Notes under the pieces: model-generated
The model's database searches: none
What the model was told of the DNA's origin: nothing
What the model saw: the letters and a program-made list of their open reading frames with translations, nothing else
Translations under genes and position numbers: made by a program
Shown: in pieces, positions 9,727 through 18,166 of the stretch
Layout: each line of letters begins with the position of its first letter
Numbering within the stretch: the stretch's first letter is position 1
Source: Roseburia intestinalis L1-82
GTDB taxonomy: Bacteria; Bacillota; Clostridia; Lachnospirales; Lachnospiraceae
Reading direction: 5' to 3'
Length of the DNA stretch: 64,000 nt
NCBI RefSeq assembly: GCF_900537995.1
Contig: NZ_LR027880.1
Location: 3,232,001-3,296,000, forward strand

Positions 9727-9750
9727 ACTGTTGCCCTTCCTGTTTTTTTT

Positions 9751-10095
9751 CTAAAGATACCCCTGATACTCAAACGCATTCTTTATGAGTTCCACCTCGT
9801 CACCGGACACCGCCGCAACATCAAAACGGCACGGCGTATCCATCCCGCATCCATGGGTCAGCAGATAATACGATGCAACTTTGCTGATCGTACGCTGCTT
9901 TCTTGGTGTCACTGCCTCCGCCGGATGTCCGCAGCTTTTGTCTCTGCGGTATTTTACCTCTATAAATACAAGATATCCGTGATCTTTTGCAATGATGTCG
10001 ATCTCGCCCATACGGCAGCGGAAATTATATTGCAGGATCTCATATCCTTGTGTTTTTAAATATTCACCTGCCATCTTTTCATATGCAGTCCCCAC
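9751..10095 (-). CDS. yraN: YraN family (UPF0102) nuclease-fold protein
   Basis: Small protein with the restriction-endonuclease-like fold of UPF0102. Signatures: GxxYEKMAGEYLKTQGYEIL at the start, MGEIDIIAKD (about 29) and VFIEVKYRR (about 43). These give the D-ExK-type pattern, followed by KQRTISKVASYYL. Biological role not established. The start appears to be GTG at 10095; upstream codons in frame encode NRRAV, a segment often part of this family, but offer no conventional start. In Firmicutes it commonly follows rnhB-region genes, as here. Confidence 0.88.
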   Translation of the reverse strand: MGTAYEKMAGEYLKTQGYEILQYNFRCRMGEIDIIAKDHGYLVFIEVKYRRDKSCGHPAEAVTPRKQRTISKVASYYLLTHGCGMDTPCRFDVAAVSGDEVELIKNAFEYQGYL

Positions 10096-10183
10096 TGCAC
10101 GCCTGTTTACTTTCTCCGTACTTTCTCCCCCGTTTTTATACTATTTTATTTTACATTTCCAGTGCATCAAAAACAAGATCTGA

Positions 10184-10498
10184 TCAAAGTAACCCTGCCC
10201 TGCTTAATTTAGCTTTCATTTTATCCATATCATCCACAAACACCAGAATCTCTGCCACAACATCATAGAGCTCCGGCGGTATCGTATCCCCGATCTGCAG
10301 TTTTGAGAGTGTTTCGGCTAACTTATTATCCTGATAAAACGGTACATCATTTTCTTTTGCCTTTTCAATGATACGCTCTGCGACCTCGCCTTTTCCCGCT
10401 GCTAAAATCTTTGGTGCCGCATCCCCCGGCTCATATGCCACCGCTACTGCAGTTTTTTGTTTTTTCTCCTGTTCTTTGTTTTTTCCATCAAACCACAT
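10184..10498 (-). CDS. FlhB C-terminal-domain-like protein (YlqH/EscU-type orphan)
   Basis: A 104-residue protein resembling only the cytoplasmic C-terminal part of the flagellar export switch FlhB: AVAVAYEPGDAAPKILAAGKG, then AERIIEKAKENDVPFYQD, IPPELYDVVAEILVFV. The autocleavage motif NPTH of true FlhB is absent (the position reads YEPG). It matches B. subtilis YlqH, which lies in the same rnhB neighbourhood. A strong AGGAGG site precedes the ATG. It sits 18 bases after the FliK-like gene, so both flagellum-related orphans are paired. Function unknown. Confidence 0.85.
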   Translation of the reverse strand: MWFDGKNKEQEKKQKTAVAVAYEPGDAAPKILAAGKGEVAERIIEKAKENDVPFYQDNKLAETLSKLQIGDTIPPELYDVVAEILVFVDDMDKMKAKLSRAGLL

Positions 10499-10516
10499 AT
10501 CTGCCTCCTGCGCTGT

Positions 10517-12475
10517 CTATGCACGCACATCAAACGAATATCTGTGAAGCGTTCCTGCCTGTGGCATGTCCCGCTGCAGGAAATCTTCCACAAATTCAAC
10601 CTTTTTTTCTTCTTTTGACATCGTAATGCTGCATCGGTACCCCTTCTGTGCCAGCCGTTTTTCCAACACCGGAAGATGTTTTTCGATCAGGTCATAGGAC
10701 GCGTCATCCGCAATGTAAAAATTCGTCTTTACATTTTTATCTTTCATGCGTATGGAAACATCCGTGGAACCTAAGTTTTCAAGATCCAAATGTAAAAATG
10801 CAGTCAGTTCCGCTTCCGGATCATTCAGATTCTTTTTGTTTGTGTATACATACAGATCTCCCGATGCATTCTGCCCTGACAATTTGAGCGGAAGCTGTAC
10901 ATATGTGTAGACCTGGTTAATCTGATTCATAAATTCTATATTACTGCGGATATCTGCTGCCGTCTGTACAAAGGAATTCTGTGTGACTCCGGCAGCTTTC
11001 ATCACATTTTCCATCTGTTTCATCTGGTGATCCAGCCGCTCATAAAGGTCGCTTACTTTTGATGCTTCTCTCAGCTGTTCCGGTTCAAGCAGCCACTGTT
11101 TTTCGGCACGGTTCTTTAAGATTGCAGCAAATTCCTTACTTCCAAACAGCTTTGTCATTCCGGCAAATCCATACTCCTGATTCTGTTTTAACGCATCACG
11201 AAGCGTATTCAGGAAATCTTCCGCCGTCATGGACTGCTTTAATGTCACTTCCGGTTCTGCCTGTGCAAGTTCAAATGCCTTCTTACCTGCATCGTCCCCC
11301 GACATTGTGTCCACAAATACATCTTCCTCTTCCTGCACTTCAAAAAGATCTGTATTTCCGGTGAGCGTCGGTATATTCTGCAATAAACGTTTTAAATGAT
11401 CCAGACCGTTCTGGTCTAAGATCTGCTCTAAGGTGTCCGTCTGTCCCTGCACATTTTTGAAATCTGCGGCCGTATCCGCCTGTGTATTTTTCAAAACGTC
11501 CGCTGCATCTATGCCTGTCTGCATACTCTGCGCTGCATTTCCCGCGGTCTGCTCCCCCGCAATATTTTCTGCGTTTTCTGCCACACCGGCACTCTGTTCC
11601 TGCCCGGCTGCTCCCATTGAAATCAGGTCTTTCGTATTCTGCTGCTGTACCTGTTTCTGCACACCTTCTGCAGCAGCACCATTTTTGCTCTGCTGCACTG
11701 CCGCTTCCATCTCTATATTCTCACCGGCATTTACCATCGTTCCTGTATCGTTCTGCTGCAATCCGTCCGTCGTCTGTGCCGGCGTTTCTCCCTCTCCGTT
11801 TAAAATGTCTAAAACCTTTCCATATAATTCAAAGGACTGTTCTTCTCCTAAATCTGCATCTCCTAAAAGACGTCCAAGCTGGTTCATTGCAAGATCCATC
11901 TCATCCACGATCGCATGCTGATCCACCATATAATTTTCAAACTGTGATGCCATTTCCGCACTGACCGGCAATCCGATCTTTGTCATAAGGACGGCTGTAT
12001 TTACATTGACATTCGGATTGCTTCCAACGACTCTGCCCATGTCAAGGATGCTCTGTCTGCTGATCGACATCTGCTCTTTCATCATGGAATCCACCATTGT
12101 GATATTCCGCTCTGTTGCCGGAACTCCAGCCGCAGTCAGCGCATTTAATAAAATCGGATTATTGATATTGCCCGCCTGGACATAGGGACGGAGTGCGATC
12201 GTCGTCCCGTCATTCGAACGAACCTGAAAAAACATGGATTCACCCGGCTGAATGGACACTTTTCCATCCAGCCTCGCCGTGATCGTCTGCCCGTTTCCAA
12301 GTGCTAAAACAACCTTACCGTTTTTGACACTGTTAACCGTTCCCTCAAACGTGCTTCCCGGTTCTAATTCCTGCATGGACGACACAAGTTTCTGCGTTCC
12401 CTGCGCACTCATAAGCTCCTCTGTTCCATTTTTGACATTCTGGCTGTACTGCCCCAACATATCTCTGATCTGCAT
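10517..12475 (-). CDS. FliK-like hook-length-control family protein (YlqG-like)
   Basis: A 652-residue protein. The N-terminus (about 30-110) reads as a beta-rich module with GSTFEGTVNSVKNGKVVLALG. The middle (about 220-340) is a low-complexity Gln/Ala/Asn-rich linker. The C-terminus (about 540-625) matches the FliK C-terminal domain (LPLKLSGQNASGDLYVY, HLDLENLGSTDVSIRMKDKNV). No signal peptide is seen. True FliK measures the flagellar hook; this copy, beside rnhB and the FlhB-tail protein, corresponds to B. subtilis YlqG, whose role is unclear. Confidence 0.8.
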   Translation of the reverse strand: MQIRDMLGQYSQNVKNGTEELMSAQGTQKLVSSMQELEPGSTFEGTVNSVKNGKVVLALGNGQTITARLDGKVSIQPGESMFFQVRSNDGTTIALRPYVQAGNINNPILLNALTAAGVPATERNITMVDSMMKEQMSISRQSILDMGRVVGSNPNVNVNTAVLMTKIGLPVSAEMASQFENYMVDQHAIVDEMDLAMNQLGRLLGDADLGEEQSFELYGKVLDILNGEGETPAQTTDGLQQNDTGTMVNAGENIEMEAAVQQSKNGAAAEGVQKQVQQQNTKDLISMGAAGQEQSAGVAENAENIAGEQTAGNAAQSMQTGIDAADVLKNTQADTAADFKNVQGQTDTLEQILDQNGLDHLKRLLQNIPTLTGNTDLFEVQEEEDVFVDTMSGDDAGKKAFELAQAEPEVTLKQSMTAEDFLNTLRDALKQNQEYGFAGMTKLFGSKEFAAILKNRAEKQWLLEPEQLREASKVSDLYERLDHQMKQMENVMKAAGVTQNSFVQTAADIRSNIEFMNQINQVYTYVQLPLKLSGQNASGDLYVYTNKKNLNDPEAELTAFLHLDLENLGSTDVSIRMKDKNVKTNFYIADDASYDLIEKHLPVLEKRLAQKGYRCSITMSKEEKKVEFVEDFLQRDMPQAGTLHRYSFDVRA

Positions 12476-12506
12476 AACAAACCCTCATTCCAAAAAGTCT
12501 GACACT

Positions 12507-13274
12507 TTATTCCTCTATAAAATTATGGATAAAACTTCTGCGGTGGATCGGGGAAGGACCATATTTCTTCAATGCCGCAATATGCTCTGCCGAACCATAC
12601 CCTTTATTTGACGCAAACCCGTATTCCGGCAGGATCTGATCATATTCTACCATCAGCCTGTCCCTTGTCACCTTTGCGATAATGCTCGCTGCACCAATTG
12701 AAATACTTTTTGCATCTCCTTTGATGATCGGTACCTGTGGAATGGTAACTTCCGGTATCGTCACCGCATCATTTAATAATATATCGGGTGCCGGTTCTAA
12801 TTTGCTTATAGCCTCGCGCATCGCTTCATAGGTTGCCTGCAGAATATTGATCTCATCGATCCGCTGCGGGGATACCATTCCGATCCCTGCTGCAACCGCC
12901 TTCTCCATGATTTCATCATAGAGTTCCTCCCGCTTTACTGCCGTAAGTTTCTTAGAATCATTGATATAAAGAATATCACAGTCTTTCGGCAGGATCACTG
13001 CCCCGGCAACAACAGGACCGGCAAGCGGTCCTCTTCCCACTTCATCAATCCCACAGATATAGGTGTACTGACCATATTTTCGTTCGTATTCCTGCAGTTT
13101 CCAGATTCTTTTTCGTTCTTCCTCTAATTTCTGCAGTCTTTTTTTTGCCTGCTCTACAAGTTTTATGACACCACTTCTCTCATCTGACTCATATGCCATA
13201 ATAAAAGAAGGCAGCATTGCTTCCGTTGCCGCCTTTAATTCCTCTTTGATCTGTCCTATTTTTCGTTCTTCCAT
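12507..13274 (-). CDS. rnhB: Ribonuclease HII
   Basis: Removes ribonucleotides from RNA:DNA hybrids. The RNase HII signature GIDEVGRGPLAGPVVAGAV and NDSKKL carry the first acidic residues. LLNDAV and KGDAKSISIGAASIIAKVTRD supply the others. An N-terminal extension of about 70 residues before the catalytic domain is usual in Firmicutes. I place the start at the ATG of MEERKIG (13274), which has GGAAGTG 7 bases upstream and gives 255 residues. The frame is open to an ATG at 13349 that overlaps the lepB stop as ATGA; that longer start cannot be excluded. Confidence 0.92.
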   Translation of the reverse strand: MEERKIGQIKEELKAATEAMLPSFIMAYESDERSGVIKLVEQAKKRLQKLEEERKRIWKLQEYERKYGQYTYICGIDEVGRGPLAGPVVAGAVILPKDCDILYINDSKKLTAVKREELYDEIMEKAVAAGIGMVSPQRIDEINILQATYEAMREAISKLEPAPDILLNDAVTIPEVTIPQVPIIKGDAKSISIGAASIIAKVTRDRLMVEYDQILPEYGFASNKGYGSAEHIAALKKYGPSPIHRRSFIHNFIEE

Positions 13275-13345
13275 CTCTGACACTTCCATTTCTGCTGTCT
13301 GTATTTTTTTACAATAGACTACACCTTCCGCAGGCAAATCTATTG

Positions 13346-13885
13346 TCATGAGCCGTGTTTTAAAAAACCGATCTGATCAAACGGATAGATGCGAAGCCAC
13401 GCACGTCCTATGATCCTTTCTCCCGCAATCGGTCCCACTTCCGCCATACGGCTGTCCATGCTGTCGTTCCGGTTATCACCCAGCACAAAATATTCATCTG
13501 CTCCAAGCTGTATCCCGTCTTTTGCCAGTCCCGGATCCCGCATCACTTCTTTTCCATATGATTCCTGCAGCTTTTCGCCATTGATATAAATGAATCCGTC
13601 CTCATCGATCCGCACATTTTCTCCGGGCAGTCCGATGATCCGCTTGATAAAATATCTGCCATCTTCCTGAGGAAACACAATGATATCAAACCTGTCCGGA
13701 TCATGAAAACGATAGGACAATTTATCCACGATCAGATTATCTCCATCAGAAAGTGTCGGCTGCATGGAAACACCGTTTACAACCGTACGCTGCCCTACAA
13801 AATGAATGATCAAAAAAGTGATACACGCCACAAGTGCAAAATACAGAATGATTTCAAACACTGCCCTGATCTCTGTCTGTCTCAT
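13346..13885 (-). CDS. lepB: Signal peptidase I (first of two)
   Basis: Membrane-bound Ser/Lys protease that removes signal peptides. One N-terminal membrane segment (about 10-30) is followed by box B, NGVSMQPTL, with the catalytic Ser. Box D, RYFIKRIIGLPG, has the catalytic Lys, and box E reads LGADEYFVLGDNRNDSMDSR. The start at 13885 (MRQTEIR...) overlaps the rbgA stop as ATGA and gives about 179 residues, the usual size. A second lepB lies on the other side of rbgA, and this copy is translationally coupled to it. Confidence 0.93.
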   Translation of the reverse strand: MRQTEIRAVFEIILYFALVACITFLIIHFVGQRTVVNGVSMQPTLSDGDNLIVDKLSYRFHDPDRFDIIVFPQEDGRYFIKRIIGLPGENVRIDEDGFIYINGEKLQESYGKEVMRDPGLAKDGIQLGADEYFVLGDNRNDSMDSRMAEVGPIAGERIIGRAWLRIYPFDQIGFLKHGS

Positions 13886-14745
13886 TCTGCACTGCCATCC
13901 TGTATCTTCGGACGTTCCAGTGTGATCTGTCCCAGTTTTCCACTCCGGAATTCGTCGATCAGAAGTGCTGCCGCCTTGCTGTAATCTAACTCTCCGCCCT
14001 TTGAGATACACTTTCTGTTTTCTGCGATCTGTCCTAAGATCACCGGCGGCTCTGCGTCCTCCTCCACACCGTAACGTTCCTTTAGTACGGTCGGATAATC
14101 GCTTAACAGTATTTTGATCAACTCTAATGATAATTCATCAATGTTTAAGATCTCATCCTTGATTGCACCGATCAGAGCTAAATAAAGACCAACTCTCTGA
14201 TCTTCAAATTTTGGCCAGAGGATTCCAGGTGTATCTAACAGTTCCACATTCTTATTGAGCCGGATCCACTGTTTTCCTTTAGTCACACCCGGTTTATTTC
14301 CAGTCTTCACACATGCCTTTCCAGCATAGGAATTGATAAATGTTGATTTGCCGACATTCGGAATACCTACAACCATTGCACGCACCGGACGATTTTTGAT
14401 TCCTCTTTTCCGGTCACGCTCAATTTTCTCCTTACAGGCCTCCATCACAACATTTGTGACATCTTTCATTCCTGCCTTGCTCCTTGCATCCAGACATACA
14501 ACATAATAACCTTTTTCACGGAAAAAATCCGACCACTCACGGTTTCTTCCCGCATCCGACAGATCCGATTTATTCATCAGAATCAATCTTGCCTTATTTT
14601 TCCCAAGTTCATCAATATCCGGGTTACGGCTTGCAAGTGGTATTCTTGCATCCACCAGTTCAATCACTAAATCGATCAGTTTTATATCTTCCTGCATCTG
14701 ACGTTTTGCTTTCGTCATATGTCCAGGGTACCATTGAAATTGCAT
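13882..14745 (-). CDS. rbgA: Ribosome biogenesis GTPase RbgA (YlqF)
   Basis: Circularly permuted GTPase required for late 50S assembly. It begins with the family signature MQFQWYPGHMTKAKRQM. The G motifs appear in permuted order: NKSD (G4, about 58), then VGIPNVGKST (G1, about 125) and DTPG (G3, about 173), with a helical C-terminal RNA-binding region. The ATG at 14745 has GGAG 6 bases upstream; two ATGs lie further upstream in frame but have poorer sites. It is sandwiched between two lepB genes. Confidence 0.94.
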   Translation of the reverse strand: MQFQWYPGHMTKAKRQMQEDIKLIDLVIELVDARIPLASRNPDIDELGKNKARLILMNKSDLSDAGRNREWSDFFREKGYYVVCLDARSKAGMKDVTNVVMEACKEKIERDRKRGIKNRPVRAMVVGIPNVGKSTFINSYAGKACVKTGNKPGVTKGKQWIRLNKNVELLDTPGILWPKFEDQRVGLYLALIGAIKDEILNIDELSLELIKILLSDYPTVLKERYGVEEDAEPPVILGQIAENRKCISKGGELDYSKAAALLIDEFRSGKLGQITLERPKIQDGSAE

Positions 14746-14790
14746 ATTTTTCTCCATTTCTATCAATATTTTTTTAACATCTGTATCTTT

Positions 14791-15375
14791 TTACAGAAAT
14801 CCAATTTCCGAAAACGGTGCAATCCGAAACCAGGCTTTTCCTATAATATAATCTTTTTTGATATTTCCGATATTTGCATAACGGCTGTCCTCACTGTTAT
14901 TGCGGTTATCTCCTAAAACAAAATATTCATCTGCTCCAAGTGTGATCTCCTCCGCTGCCAGTCCCGCATCCTCAATGGATGCCACATCCGTCTCCTCATC
15001 AAACGCTTTTCCGTTGACATATACCGTTCCATTTTTGATCTGTACGGTATCTCCCGGAACACCTATGACACGCTTTACATAATAATGGGATTTTTCATTT
15101 CCATTTGGCAAAAATACGACAATATCATTCGTTTTCGGATCTGTCACTTTATAAACAAAACGGTTTACTAAAATCTGATCTCCGCCATTTAATGTCTTAG
15201 ACATCGATTGTCCTACCACACTGGTTCTAAGTCCGATAAAATAAACAAACGTAAACGCAATGAGTAACGTGAGTGCTATTTCTACTGTCCACGACAAAAC
15301 CTCTTTTACCACTGCAAAATTGATTTTCTTCTTCCGTCTTCCAAAGTTTAAACCACTTTTTCTTCGTCTTACCAC
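14791..15375 (-). CDS. lepB: Signal peptidase I (second of two)
   Basis: 194-residue signal peptidase I with a very basic N-terminus (MVRRRKSG...GRRKKK), one membrane segment (about 25-47), GQSMSKTL with the catalytic Ser, YVKRVIGVPGD with the catalytic Lys, and LGADEYFVLGDNRNNSEDSR. The start appears to be GTG at 15375, with AAAGGA upstream. It is clearly related to the copy at 13346-13885 but has diverged across the extracellular loops, so the two may differ in substrate preference. It is the first gene of the lepB-rbgA-lepB-rnhB series. Confidence 0.92.
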   Translation of the reverse strand: MVRRRKSGLNFGRRKKKINFAVVKEVLSWTVEIALTLLIAFTFVYFIGLRTSVVGQSMSKTLNGGDQILVNRFVYKVTDPKTNDIVVFLPNGNEKSHYYVKRVIGVPGDTVQIKNGTVYVNGKAFDEETDVASIEDAGLAAEEITLGADEYFVLGDNRNNSEDSRYANIGNIKKDYIIGKAWFRIAPFSEIGFL

Positions 15376-15454
15376 GTCCGTTTTCCTTTCACAAAGATGT
15401 ACCTATATACTTTATCACAAAATACTGCACTTCGTAAACCATATACATGGAGAA

Positions 15455-15493
15455 TAAAAAACGCCCCGCTGTGTTTCCACCTGCAGGGCAGCT
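15455..15493 (-). terminator. Rho-independent terminator after trpS
   Basis: On the minus strand GCCCTGC and GCGGGGC pair (one G-U) around a short loop and are followed by GTTTTTTATT. It lies 13-50 bases after the trpS stop and before the lepB start, so it ends the trpS transcript and separates it from the lepB operon. Confidence 0.75.
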
Positions 15494-15505
15494 TTTTCAT
15501 ATTTT

Positions 15506-16591
15506 TTACTTAAATTTTTCCACCTGTTCTTCTAAAAACTCCGGTGTATCAAAATAGTCGATCTTCATCGCATGTTTTACTTCGGCGAGCGTCTTCTCAG
15601 CCTCATGTTTTGCTGTCTCGCTGCCTTTCTTTAAAATGTCATACACATCACCGATACGGTTTTCGTATTCTTTTCTGCGTGCACGGATCGGAGAAAGTTC
15701 TTCCTGCATAACATTGTTTAAGAATTTCTTCACCTTGACATCACCGAGACCACCGCGTGTATAGTGGTCTTTTAACTCCTGTAAGCAGGAATACTCCGGA
15801 AGATATTCTGCGAAATGTCCGTCATTACAGAACGCATCCAGATAGGTAAATACCGTGTTGCCCTCAAGATTACCCGGATCTTCGATACGGATATGATTTG
15901 GATCGGTATACATGGACATGATCTTTTTCTTGACATCTGCTTCCGGCTCGGAGAGATAGATGCAGTTGCCGAGTGATTTACTCATCTTCGCCTTTCCGTC
16001 GGTACCCGGAAGTCTCAAGCACGCCTTATTTTCCGGCAGCAAGATCTGCGGATCGGTCAGTGTCTCGCCGTATACGGCATTAAACTTGTGCACGATCTCC
16101 TTTGTCTGCTCAAGCATCGGCATCTGGTCTTCACCGACCGGAACTGTCGTTGCATGGAATGCAGTGATATCTGCCGCCTGACTGATCGGATAACAGAAAA
16201 ATCCAACTGGGATGCTTGTCTCAAAGTTACGCATCTGAATCTCTGATTTCACGGTAGGATTGCGCTGTAATCTTGATACCGTAACGAGGTTCATATAATA
16301 AAATGTCAGCTCCGTCAATTCTGTTACATAAGACTGGATAAAGATATCAGACTTCGCCGGATCGATTCCTACGGAAAGATAATCGAGTGCCACTTCCATG
16401 ATATTACTGCGCACTTTTGCAGGGTTGTCTGCATTGTCGGTAAGTGCCTGTGCATCTGCGATCATAATAAAGATCTTGTCATATTCACCGGAATTCTGAA
16501 GTTCAACTCTCCGCTTTAAAGAGCCTACATAATGTCCCACATGTAATTTGCCTGTCGGGCGGTCGCCCGTTAAAATAATTTTCTGTGCCAT
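15506..16591 (-). CDS. trpS: Tryptophan-tRNA ligase
   Basis: Class I aminoacyl-tRNA synthetase charging tRNA(Trp). The HIGH-type motif reads PTGKLHVGHYVG (about 11-22) and the KMSKS loop is exact (about 201). The start MAQKIIL at 16591 has GGGG about 8 bases upstream; a 14-codon upward extension of the frame is unlikely to be used. The promoter lies only about 35 bases upstream, leaving no room for a T-box leader. Confidence 0.95.
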   Translation of the reverse strand: MAQKIILTGDRPTGKLHVGHYVGSLKRRVELQNSGEYDKIFIMIADAQALTDNADNPAKVRSNIMEVALDYLSVGIDPAKSDIFIQSYVTELTELTFYYMNLVTVSRLQRNPTVKSEIQMRNFETSIPVGFFCYPISQAADITAFHATTVPVGEDQMPMLEQTKEIVHKFNAVYGETLTDPQILLPENKACLRLPGTDGKAKMSKSLGNCIYLSEPEADVKKKIMSMYTDPNHIRIEDPGNLEGNTVFTYLDAFCNDGHFAEYLPEYSCLQELKDHYTRGGLGDVKVKKFLNNVMQEELSPIRARRKEYENRIGDVYDILKKGSETAKHEAEKTLAEVKHAMKIDYFDTPEFLEEQVEKFK

Positions 16592-16624
16592 ATTTTTTCC
16601 CCTGTCAAACATATTTCTGTGTCT

Positions 16625-16653
16625 ATTATACACGTTTTGTTTCCGTGATTCAA
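16625..16653 (-). promoter_or_regulatory. Predicted sigma-A promoter of trpS
   Basis: Minus-strand TTGAAT (-35, 16648-16653) and TATAAT (-10, 16625-16630) are separated by 17 bases. The predicted start of transcription would be about 30 bases before the trpS ATG. Confidence 0.7.
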
Positions 16654-16682
16654 TTTATTCTTTTACATATGGGTAATCTCTG

Positions 16683-17057
16683 TCAGTCTTCCCTTAAAAC
16701 ACGGCTGATCTGAAGACGCGCCTGCTTTGCATCGACCGGTTTTAGCAGAAATCCATCTGCGCCTAACTGTTCTGCAAGTTCCTGATCCTCTTTCCTGTCA
16801 CTCATAGTGAGTACGATCACCGGAATCTTTTGAAACACCCCGGACTCCTGCCTTCTCCGCAGCACCTCGAATCCATCCATCCCAGGCATCACAATATCCA
16901 AAAGTACTGCATCGATCTTCCCGGCACTGTGTTCTACCAGATCGAGACATTCCTGTCCGCCCGATGCCTCTGCCACATCATAGATATCTTTTAAATTTTC
17001 TTTTACAATCACTCTCTGAAGTTTTGAATCATCTGCAATCAATACTGTATATCTCAC
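16683..17057 (-). CDS. Stand-alone response-regulator receiver protein (CheY-like)
   Basis: 124 residues consisting only of a receiver domain: acidic pair ADD (8-10), phospho-acceptor Asp in LLDIVMPGMDG (about 53), Thr in VLTMSD (about 83) and Lys in LLKPVD (about 106). No DNA-binding or output domain is present. The start appears to be GTG (17057) with AGGTGA upstream. No histidine kinase is in the window, so the partner is elsewhere. A protein-protein output, as for CheY, is the likely mode. Confidence 0.88.
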   Translation of the reverse strand: MRYTVLIADDSKLQRVIVKENLKDIYDVAEASGGQECLDLVEHSAGKIDAVLLDIVMPGMDGFEVLRRRQESGVFQKIPVIVLTMSDRKEDQELAEQLGADGFLLKPVDAKQARLQISRVLRED

Positions 17058-17146
17058 AATGTCACCTATGCATATTTTCTTCTGTATTTTCTTTTATTCT
17101 GCCATAGAATGACCTGTGGTTCAACTGTCCTTTTTTCCCAGTATTT

Positions 17147-17977
17147 TTATATGGAATAATCAAAAGACTGTCCGACTGCTTTTTCTTCTTTTGTCATCAC
17201 GGAATCTGCCCTGCTTTCATAAATCACGTTATTTATTTTTTTCAGCAGTTCTTCCCAGGAGGAAGCGGAAACGGTCACTTTATCCGCATCCGATGTCTTT
17301 TCTGTATCTTTCGCCTTACCGGTACCATCTGTCTTTCCCTTCTTATCTGTTCGGTCCGCCTTTTTCTCCTCCGCACGTTTTTCCTGTGCTTCCCTCTGCG
17401 CTTTCTTTTTCTCTTTTGCCGCAGCTTCTTTTTTGTCCGCGATACGCTCTCTCTGGGATGCAAGAGATTTGTCCACAACCGCAAAAAATGATGCATTTCC
17501 GTGGTCATCAAAGGTCATTCCAAAAGAGCTTACCGAATCGGCTTTCGAGCCAAGACTATCTTTCATCTGATTTAGCCGGGAAGCTGCATTGTTTAAAATC
17601 CCCTCATATTTTGCACGATACTCCTCATCTTCCGCCATCTTTTCGATCTTGTCGGAATCGATTAAAACAAGAAGTTCCTTGGAACTCTGGTACATGCCTT
17701 TCTTGCTCTCCGCTTCCTCTTTTTTCTCCGGAGAGACAAGAATAAAATCCATATTAGAATATTTTGCTTTTAATTTTTCATAATACTTTTGGGCCTTATC
17801 GCTCAGGACCGGATCACCTATGGTTCTGCCGCTCACCTTGCTTTTCTTTGTGGTCTTGTCTGCCTCTTTTGTAACGTCGGCCTTTTTATTGCTGTCTGTT
17901 TTTTTGTTGTGTTCTGTGCGGTAAGAATAGTCCGCTGCATAAGAATTTAATGCACTGTTGCTGCTGATCTCACTCAT
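17147..17977 (-). CDS. DUF6033-like cytoplasmic protein with lysine-rich tail
   Basis: About 276 residues starting at MSEISSN (ATG 17977, GGAGG 8 bases upstream). Residues about 30-60 are Lys/Asp/Thr-rich and disordered-looking. A central conserved region (about 60-185) has LSDKAQKYYEKLKAKYSNMDFILVS, ELLVLIDSDKIEKMAEDEEYRAKYE and SFGMTFDDHGNASFFAVVD. Residues about 190-245 form a highly charged Lys/Glu/Ala helix. No signal peptide or membrane segment is seen. It resembles a family I associate with DUF6033 in Lachnospiraceae. Function unknown; it shares strand with the receiver protein. Confidence 0.7.
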   Translation of the reverse strand: MSEISSNSALNSYAADYSYRTEHNKKTDSNKKADVTKEADKTTKKSKVSGRTIGDPVLSDKAQKYYEKLKAKYSNMDFILVSPEKKEEAESKKGMYQSSKELLVLIDSDKIEKMAEDEEYRAKYEGILNNAASRLNQMKDSLGSKADSVSSFGMTFDDHGNASFFAVVDKSLASQRERIADKKEAAAKEKKKAQREAQEKRAEEKKADRTDKKGKTDGTGKAKDTEKTSDADKVTVSASSWEELLKKINNVIYESRADSVMTKEEKAVGQSFDYSI

Positions 17978-18091
17978 ATTTTTATCCTCCCTGAAAAATT
18001 TGTTTTCGCCTTCTAATTCCATTTATCCGGCAGTTTTTGTTTCTATTATGGTTATCGGCTCATTTTGGGATTAATTTATACAGATACATAC

Positions 18092-18119
18092 TTGACTTTT
18101 CAGGAAGAACAGATACACT
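18092..18119 (+). promoter_or_regulatory. Predicted promoter of the ThrE-like gene
   Basis: TTGACT (18092-18097), 16-base spacer, TACACT (18114-18119). If used, transcription starts near 18126, which rules out the longest possible reading frame start at 18065 and favours an ATG at 18137 or 18167. Confidence 0.4.
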
Positions 18120-18166
18120 TTATAACAGCAAATTACATGACATTATTCAGAAAGAAGTGTTTACAA

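Noticed and set aside
11433..11964. Long plus-strand reading frames of about 160 codons opposite the FliK-like gene
   Set aside because: They lie antisense to the low-complexity Gln/Ala linker, are Ser/Cys/Pro-rich and lack ribosome binding sites; they are mirror images of the real gene.
16592..16682. T-box leader before trpS
   Set aside because: The promoter lies about 30 bases from the ATG, too close for a T-box, and no specifier or antiterminator motif is visible.
17116..17745. Plus-strand frame of 209 codons opposite the DUF6033-like gene
   Set aside because: Its Phe/Ser/Leu/Pro-rich composition is what the complement of a Lys/Glu-rich tail gives; no start site and no family resemblance.
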